This document shows, piece after piece, positions 62,901 through 64,000 of a DNA stretch of 64,000 nt (position 1 is the first letter of the stretch; the number at the start of each line of letters is the position of its first letter). A model generated the notes under the pieces. That model made no database searches. It worked only from the letters and a program-made list of their open reading frames with translations, and was not told the origin of the DNA. This DNA comes from Crambe crambe (taxonomy: Eukaryota; Porifera; Demospongiae; Poecilosclerida; Crambeidae). The stretch is taken from the NCBI GenBank assembly GCA_963924555.1, contig OZ004588.1:3534001-3598000 (forward strand). Direction: 5' to 3'. Both the position numbers and the translations under genes were made by a program.

Positions 62901-63664
62901 CCTCAGTCGAAACTGCACCATGTTTTCTGTTCCTTGCTTGCCTGGCTCTGTTACACTTATAGACACCTTTACACATTTCGAAATCCATGTGCACACATCT
63001 CAGGCATCACACCTCAAGATGTGTTCCTTTGTCTCTCAAGCCATATTTGCAGGTTTGAAGAAAGCAACAGTGGTCCTTGGCTACAACAACTCCATCCCAT
63101 CGAAAGCACTCCTCTGTCCGTGTGGTAATGGAGACCCTCATGTTGCTACATTTGGAGATGGAGAATGGATCTGCACTCAACATCCCAATGTATTTGGAGA
63201 GCTCACCTCTAGACAATTGCCATGGTGTGAACAAGAATTTCATCCCCCTACAAATGGTATGTCCATGCATATATACATACATACATACATACGTACATAC
63301 ATACATACATACATACATACATACTTGTATGCATTATCACGTTAAGATCCCACAAACCTTTCTACTTTTACCTTATTCTCTATTATTTATAGTTCCATTG
63401 AACCTAAAGATAGTACAAAGAGAGTTGTGGGATGTCAAGTGCAAGTGGTATAACCTTGGTCTGGAACTTGACTTGGACCCACCTACACTCACTGCTATCA
63501 AGAGCAACTTCCAAGGAAATGTTGAAGATTGTTTCAGAGAAGTTCTTCTGAAGTGGCTTGAGGTTGCACCTTGTCCATCATGGAAGGCACTGGTGAAGGC
63601 CCTGAGGTCTCCTGCTGTGGACTTCCCTCAAGCAGCCTCAAGGATCGAAAGCAAATACACATGA
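29023..63664 (+). CDS. Candidate multi-exon gene: membrane anchor, SRCR part, 2A-like site, death domains, GTPase
   Basis: Proposed coding exons: 29023-29233, 29674-29820, 30572-30895, 31947-32225, 34315-34599, 41562-41825, 47213-47446, 56018-56281, 61127-63256 and 63393-63664. Every junction is GT/AG in phase 1, every internal exon is a multiple of three, and the joined frame is open for 1469 residues. A further symmetric exon (31187-31399) is possible. Known biology: death domains are adaptor modules, SRCR domains bind ligands outside the cell, and 2A peptides cause ribosome skipping. Inference: one message gives a membrane protein and a separate death-domain/GTPase protein. Uniform phase 1 also means neighbouring genes could be wrongly joined. 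The large introns (up to 8.6 kb), filled with transposons, are the weakest point of the model. Confidence 0.45.
29674..29820 (+). CDS. Half SRCR domain exon
   Basis: Phase 1-1, 49 codons, residues ~71-119 of the model. The order FRLVNGT, then VEICLNGTVCDQMW, then DASVVYKQLGM matches the N-terminal half of scavenger-receptor cysteine-rich domains (RLVNG, G-x-VE, G-T-VCD, W, DA-VVC-RQLG). Cysteines at 72, 88, 92 and 98 are present, but the usual C in VVCRQLG is Y111. Two NGT sites (81 and 94) could be glycosylated. The second half of the domain is not found in the following sequence, so it is either missing or an exon I could not recognise. Confidence 0.7.
29895..29950. repeat. (AG)n microsatellite
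   Basis: About 28 AG units in the intron after the SRCR exon. Confidence 0.95.
30572..30895 (+). CDS. Exon ending in a 2A-like ribosome-skipping site
   Basis: Phase 1-1, 108 codons, acceptor TTTTCTATAG and donor CCTG|GTGAGT. It starts with a hydrophobic stretch (YLLALNFLLVLLWW, model residues 125-138) followed by a Cys-containing, Asn-rich part and a basic run RRRR at 194-197. It ends APLTLLLCGDVETNPGP (211-227), an exact match to the 2A consensus D-V/I-E-x-N-P-G-P with the usual Leu-rich lead-in. Skipping would occur between G226 and P227. 2A-like peptides are known in non-LTR retrotransposons and in immune-receptor genes of sea urchins, so the exon may derive from a retrotransposon. The splice sites fit a host gene. 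No reverse-transcriptase coding sequence follows. Confidence 0.75.
31187..31399 (+). CDS. Possible optional exon after the 2A site
   Basis: 71 codons, open, with a good phase-1 donor (CTATAG|GTGAGC). The only acceptor that fits phase 1 (CAATCAAG at 31186) lacks a strong pyrimidine tract. The encoded peptide is Cys- and Ser-rich (CKGYSVCRMCICYIHYE) with no known domain. Including or skipping it keeps the frame. Confidence 0.25.
31947..32225 (+). CDS. Death domain exon 1
   Basis: Phase 1-1, 93 codons, acceptor GTTTTTATAG and donor AAAG|GTATAT. The pattern is that of a death domain: EIKWLQIGIQFGI, then MEtvSYWLNG, then IPVSWESVLTVLND, then GIAKRIQEKY. The central W and the closing amphipathic helix are typical of this six-helix fold. 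If translated after 2A skipping, it would be the first folded module of the downstream product. Confidence 0.75.
33466..33683. repeat. Inverted repeat, arms of about 45 bp
   Basis: The left arm (33466-33509) and right arm (33637-33683) are imperfect complements around shared runs such as GATGTCACAAGCACCA and CACCATTT. Possibly a small foldback element. No target duplication was identified. Confidence 0.6.
34315..34599 (+). CDS. Pro/Asp-rich linker exon
   Basis: Phase 1-1, 95 codons, acceptor CACCAAATCAG and donor AAAG|GTACCT. Low-complexity, with repeated DPPxxDPPxLP-like units (for example ESDPPPDDPPNLP and FDPPDPPS) and a strongly basic end (RRRKQRMKRKFK). No fold is expected. It may act as a flexible spacer with docking or nuclear-localisation-like sequence between death domains 1 and 2. 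The symmetric phase and open frame support a true exon. Confidence 0.6.
34600..37759. other. Intron sequence, no gene seen
   Basis: About 3 kb of AT-rich sequence. A GC-rich patch (CGGACGGCCGCGCGCGCCGC) lies at 37037-37056 and a TTA/TTC-rich microsatellite at 37224-37278. No exon with matching phase-1 splice sites was recognised. Confidence 0.45.
37760..38075. mobile_element. Foldback element, copy 2 (near-perfect palindrome)
   Basis: Arms of about 130 bases (37788-37920 and 37945-38068) are almost exact complements. The same peptide-like reading (MKKDVGMTTAQKSKETRRME) appears on both strands for this reason. It is the empty-site reference for the nested insertion in the 26.2-kb copy. Confidence 0.9.
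38448..41208 (-). mobile_element. hAT transposon, apparently autonomous
   Basis: An 11-base perfect inverted repeat, CAGTGCTAATT (38448-38458) and AATTAGCACTG (41198-41208), encloses a long intact transposase frame. CAGTG fits the hAT end consensus (YARNG). The flanks share AGTAG (38439-38443 and 41209-41213), but no clean 8-bp duplication is visible, so the exact ends could be off by a few bases or the duplication has mutated. It sits in the intron between the linker exon and death domain 2, antisense to the host gene. Confidence 0.75.
38697..41165 (-). CDS. hAT-family transposase, ZNF862-like, intact
   Basis: 822 codons without interruption, from ATG at 41165 (or the in-frame ATG at 41123) to the stop at 38697. 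An N-terminal Ser/Lys-rich part precedes a zinc-finger of TTF/BED type (C87, C90, H122, H128). The RNase-H-like core follows: DGSTD at 242-246, TDGAS at 328-332, and CFSHRLELACKD at 357-368, the C-x2-H-x-L-x-L motif of hAT proteins. The C-terminal dimerisation region starts near 716 (SKVEKSFSHLK). Similar proteins include vertebrate ZNF862-type domesticated transposases. The TIRs around it argue for a transposon rather than a domesticated gene. Full length and lack of stops suggest recent activity. Confidence 0.88.
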   Translation of the reverse strand: MRSHAAQTRFSQAKMAEQARKHLFNSSSVSSSEGESSAGTKKKPKRQAKVAIFEKWKREFNPRHRCLEWLRCDREKSDKNSVSTLWCEVCRKYKDKIQGMRNYTGVWVVGSTNHKTSNIVDHATSDQHITSMQRFDSDREKARGSPLEDYAPIVRSLVVLDEGEKAKLKRKFEICYVLARESLTFVKYPTFHALSEHHGVHLGHSYKTTDSAKVFTHFIAEAQRKLFLHGLARVKFVSFLMDGSTDAGNLEQEVIFIVYCEKDEVAHQIRSATCYLAVVSPQHITAEGLVDCLQEALSRLCIDIHQDEDNDVDIIFSDGKPVLVGGGTDGASVNIGCHNGVKEKLQSMFPWLFWAWCFSHRLELACKDSFTSPLFNEVNEMLLRLYYLYKKSPKKSRELESIAEDLREFFDIPKGGNLPIKCQGTRWINYKRRTLQRVIDRYGAYITHLTTLAEDSTLKSADRAQLKGYLKKWSCGKFIIACALYVDALKPPSLLSLVLQDDKRVDIVQGIKSILKSVSTLQAMVQQDPLQWPTVKLVLSRISTNGSGGKLYQGSVLAQYTDSMLTRCISVAVSDLKKLDCKIRDRLAWSDAELLRSILAFLDTRSWAAPAKVSMVVEGCDSSDTEKVQEEADDKAEIRGAMHYITSVFRKPLELKGTSLFLCDDELDDMIDYCRNYLDCKLEDYRRIWYTLHTTQDAVRWPNLLIVSELLFSLPFTNSKVEKSFSHLKVIKSERRTSLHTSTLDDLLEINIEGPSFESFSAGSAVDLWWAQTVRRPNQKSRKDYRPREGSSSSTDNDSQFYKPTDEYSLDDWDQWFNNNSE
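41263..41287. repeat. Poly-C run (25 bases)
   Basis: Homopolymer just outside the hAT element; length may be unreliable in an assembly. Confidence 0.9.
41562..41825 (+). CDS. Death domain exon 2
   Basis: Phase 1-1, 88 codons, acceptor TTTGTTTGTAG and donor ACAG|GTTAGT. It opens PPLSLSNVVAVLHKL and includes WSHVGVILIIP, LVAIVRYWLLNHP, YTSWRKLIYHLDDW and DIADRIRKYAEKL. The NHPxxSWRxL signature is shared with death domain 4 (NHPCPSWRHI), so these two are close relatives. Death domain 3 is more divergent. Confidence 0.8.
42373..42753 (+). pseudogene. Broken HIRAN-like gene, single exon
   Basis: An ATG at 42373 opens a frame reading MAESVAESQCEV, then CIRGYHEYRAIW, that stops near 42498. The +1-shifted frame carries on from about 42487 with GEPTNTIDQYAVAVI, VVGHLPKKISRV and LPQGGLEIPC up to 42753. 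Both halves together look like one protein with a HIRAN-type fold (NPxDxxAVAV, VGHLP and GLEIPC signatures common in invertebrate genomes), split by one frameshift. There are no introns. It lies in an intron of the large gene and may be a transposon-borne or retroposed copy. Family call from memory of these motifs. Confidence 0.5.
43230..45671 (-). pseudogene. Pogo/Tigger-like transposase, broken and split
   Basis: Minus strand from ATG at 45671: MSLRKYFKAKDGLP, KKRGPYMKY, a ~50-base candidate intron (45498-45449), then PKDCADMGRYAV, TISIKDYLESVRKKRK and RPLLLGDYLDT. After the palindromic insert it continues with YLLKLREAGGVVSA (44083-43898), then ALVIMDNFKGQ and LLPANTTDLLQPVD (43837-43460, DDE core), then LEPADLCLPAMKELG to 43230. 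The order matches the helix-turn-helix plus DDE layout of pogo-type transposases. There are at least three frameshifts and an in-frame stop, so it is dead. No terminal repeats were identified. Confidence 0.8.
44086..45222. mobile_element. Palindrome-rich insertion with GGGTCA repeats
   Basis: It interrupts the pogo-like gene between codons reading YLDTV and MVVQAYL. Both ends consist of related 15-20 base repeats of the form GGGTCAYT, then ACCCTAGGGT, then AGTGACCC, themselves palindromes. The two ends are inverted relative to each other (44110-44200 and 45110-45215). The middle, with poly-T/poly-G at 44811-44838, codes nothing I recognise. A foldback-type element with internally repeated ends is likely. 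I cannot see a clear target duplication. Confidence 0.7.
45690..47212. other. Intron sequence, no gene seen
   Basis: AT-rich with no supported exon until the acceptor at 47211-47212 (GTGTCCTCCCAG). Confidence 0.5.
47213..47446 (+). CDS. Death-domain-like exon 3 (short)
   Basis: Phase 1-1, 78 codons, donor AAAG|GTAAGT. It starts PSLTSHSLLAALDTV, followed by DLDVVLEIP, DDSIKYYIDTHPNAGWNHLAGSL and a Lys-rich end. It is shorter than the neighbours and the last helix is poor. The layout and the HPxxxWxxL signature still place it in the same family. It may be a decayed or specialised module. Confidence 0.6.
47980..49650. repeat. 28-bp minisatellite, about 50 units, split by a MITE
   Basis: The unit CCACTATGTGGAGGTCCCAG plus TGTGTCCA is repeated nearly identically. 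Variants include CCACAGTATGG (about seven), a TCCTCC version and shortened 17-bp units near 48841 and 49231. Since 28 is not a multiple of three and the unit has no stops, all three plus-strand frames stay open for hundreds of codons; these are not genes. The half-unit CCACTATGTGG is an inverted repeat. It lies in the intron between death domains 3 and 4. Confidence 0.97.
48561..48780. mobile_element. 220-bp MITE inserted in the minisatellite
   Basis: The ends CAGAGCCGCCGGAA and (complement) CAGGGCCGCCGGAA pair over 14 bases with one mismatch. The 5-base run CTATG is duplicated at both edges (48556-48560 and 48781-48785), and the regular array resumes at once after it. Much more GC-rich than the surroundings. 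Confidence 0.88.
49660..50558. other. Intron sequence, no gene seen
   Basis: Unique-looking sequence between the minisatellite and the P-like transposon. Some open minus-strand stretches near 49760-49980 have no recognised domain. Confidence 0.4.
50680..51599 (+). pseudogene. Second gene of the P-like element (accessory, frameshifted)
   Basis: ATG at 50680 starts MDPDAILRFNNMLEEI. Near 50905 a run of AAAGAAAAG loses the frame. The shifted frame continues VFLGFIGLGHSYKLPE and FPSLPTGPFLWQI up to about 51040. A third segment, from about 51045 to 51599, reads CLDDIEKNAIRYASGYVLRK, then GGLLHVTDEAFWLFCEIE and ILRGHSLRNRF. The parts look like one protein with one or two frameshifts, or one frameshift plus an unrecognised intron. 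I recall similar proteins (with NAxRYxAGYV and RGGLxxVxDE) in invertebrate genomes but know no function. Its position inside the TIRs makes it part of the transposon. Confidence 0.6.
51700..54629 (-). CDS. P-element/THAP9-like transposase, nine exons
   Basis: Minus-strand exons: 54629-54537, 54477-53653, 53597-53341, 53287-53057, 53011-52714, 52661-52521, 52469-52254, 52193-52061 and 52001-51700. All have GT/AG introns, and the joined frame of 831 residues is open. Key parts are a basic N-terminus (MPGKRGKKGHG), a Cys/His cluster (SCAECHKYHC), a coiled region (RMKEVLHNKERQIQRWKKR), WHPLFIRWCLNIAL, the catalytic-core stretch VFDEMKIHEDLVFDRNG, the insertion-domain part (HVVAFVCDGAKPNRKF) and the C-terminal FNQDPLEAFFGKQRMRGG shared with THAP9. 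A classic THAP zinc finger at the N-terminus is not seen. The exon 7 donor was chosen to keep the frame (AAAGGT|GTGATG) and is non-standard. Confidence 0.85.
55245..56017. other. Intron sequence before death domain 4
   Basis: No exon seen. Contains a short (TG)n run near 55720-55744 and ends in a good acceptor (TTCTCTCCCACAG). Confidence 0.55.
56018..56281 (+). CDS. Death domain exon 4
   Basis: Phase 1-1, 88 codons, donor AAAG|GTGAGT. It reads PSLTLTNLTQLLEDV, LFDVSDYLDIP, ACWEWYLNNHPCPSWRHI and VLEVLKSRYLK. Very similar in layout to death domain 2. If the model is right, it is spliced directly to the GTPase exon at 61127 (codon G|GT). Confidence 0.8.
56281..57680. repeat. Tandem duplication with 1040-bp period
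   Basis: The intron start GGTGAGTCTGGTTCTCTGTG at 56281 recurs at 57321, and both copies continue through matching sequence for about 360 bases, including the TGTT-rich microsatellite. The second copy carries a donor-like sequence but no death-domain coding sequence before it. It is preceded instead by a partial copy (56662-57290) of the upstream duplicated block. Confidence 0.85.
57675..57870. other. CpG-rich islet
   Basis: A ~200-base stretch with many CG dinucleotides (GCGCGTAATAATGCG, GACGCGTAGTAACG, TTAACGCGCAG, TTTTCGCGAAG), unlike the AT-rich surroundings. Not present in the copy A block. It could be a promoter, an unmethylated element or an inserted transposon piece. Confidence 0.5.
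58140..60045. repeat. Second copy of the duplicated upstream block
   Basis: Matches 70-1745. A short extra segment near 59340-59520 contains small internal repeats (CTGCTAACTGTCA, ACCCTACATCGCTGC) not seen in copy A. Confidence 0.85.
60063..60309 (-). repeat. Inverted counterpart of 2032-2252
   Basis: Reverse complement of the copy A segment. Followed at 60291-60309 by a direct copy of GTTTTGCAACAACTGAATT, then by sequence collinear with 3251 onward. Confidence 0.8.
61127..63664 (+). CDS. ROC/COR-like GTPase with terminal death domain, copy B
   Basis: Exons 61127-63256 and 63393-63664 (acceptor TATTTATAG, stop 63662-63664). The G1 (GAPGTGKS), G3 (DSGGQ) and G4-like (THRD) motifs, the acidic insert and the COR-like part are nearly identical to copy A up to the codon for residue ~520 (LLPVL). 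Beyond that the copies differ in roughly three of ten residues. The donor AATG|GTATGT lies in a (CATA)n microsatellite intron, which keeps the frame open for some distance past the true exon end. The last exon encodes a different death domain from copy A (VQRELWDVKCKWYNLGLEL, CPSWKALVKALRSP). This is the 3' end of the large candidate gene. Confidence 0.87.
63271..63323. repeat. (ATAC)n microsatellite
   Basis: About 12 ATAC units with one CGTAC interruption, in the short intron before the last exon. Confidence 0.9.
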
Positions 63665-63803
63665 ACATTTAGACAATATTCCTACCCTCTGTTTCCATTT
63701 AGTTATTGTATCACAATTCTTTTTTGTAAAGGGGATGTATATGTTCCTCTTGTTCTGTGTGATGTATTACTTGCTTTGTGTTTGCAATAATCATTTGTTT
63801 TGA

Positions 63804-63809
63804 AATAAA
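63804..63809 (+). terminator. Polyadenylation signal AATAAA
   Basis: Canonical hexamer 140 bases after the stop codon of copy B, followed by an A-run at 63823-63831. Confidence 0.65.
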
Positions 63810-63849
63810 AACTTTTATCTACAAAAAAAAACACATTCGCAACTGGCAT

Positions 63850-64000
63850 CAGGAACCGAGTCTTTTATTCCTTCACTATACTTTTGTGCACTCCTTCCTC
63901 CCCCCTTCTCTTTTACTCCTTCCTTCTCCCCCCTTCCTCCCCTCTTTCCTTCTTCACCTCATCCCTTACTCATTCCTTCCTCCCTTACTCATTCCTTCCT
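63850..64000. repeat. C/T-rich tract
   Basis: Imperfect repeats of CTTCCTCCC and CTCATTCCTTCC run to the window end. No gene seen. Confidence 0.8.

Noticed and set aside
63257-63345. Extension of the copy B reading frame into a YIHTYIRTYIHT tail
   Set aside because: It is translation of the (ATAC)n intron; a good donor at 63257 and the next acceptor at 63391 fit the phase-1 pattern of copy A.
1-64000. tRNA or rRNA genes
   Set aside because: No stretch was recognised with a tRNA cloverleaf or rRNA core sequence on reading both strands; a covariance-model scan was not possible.

Overview
This is eukaryotic, AT-rich, intron-bearing animal DNA. The mix of death-domain modules, a ROC/COR-like GTPase, a partial SRCR domain, a 2A-like peptide and many small transposons suggests a marine invertebrate, most likely a demosponge such as Amphimedon. 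The species call is inference; the gene features are read from the sequence. Only one window was available and no database search was run.

Layout. (1) 1-7.1 kb: the 3' end of a GTPase + death-domain gene (copy A; exons 4375-6519 and 6652-6971) with decayed fragments of itself upstream and downstream. (2) 7.75-8.73 kb: a terminal-inverted-repeat (TIR) element carrying a helicase-like gene fragment and a second small element inserted inside it. (3) 9.1-25.9 kb: a complex array of repeated exon-like cassettes that keep splice signals. (4) 24.7-28.3 kb: several small transposons and a candidate promoter/5' exon ending at 27512. (5) 29-63.7 kb: one candidate plus-strand gene, all introns phase 1. 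Its order is membrane anchor, half SRCR, hydrophobic exon ending in a 2A-like GDVETNPGP, death domain, Pro/Asp-rich linker, three more death domains, GTPase (copy B) and a terminal death domain. The joined exons give an open frame of 1469 residues. (6) Inside the introns of that gene lie an intact minus-strand hAT element (38448-41208), a broken HIRAN-like gene, a broken pogo-like transposase split by a palindromic element, a 28-bp minisatellite of about 50 units containing a MITE, and a complete P-like transposon (50566-55237) with TIRs, target-site duplication (TSD) and two convergent genes.

How the parts may work together (inference): the 2A-like site would let one mRNA give a membrane product (anchor + SRCR part, 226 residues) and a separate product of about 1243 residues holding the death domains and the GTPase. 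Death domains recruit partners by homotypic contact, and ROC/COR-type GTPases act as switches, so the design looks like an innate-immune or cell-death receptor/adaptor pair made from one message. The GTPase/death-domain end is duplicated at both ends of the window, with near identity in the G and COR part and marked divergence after codon ~520.
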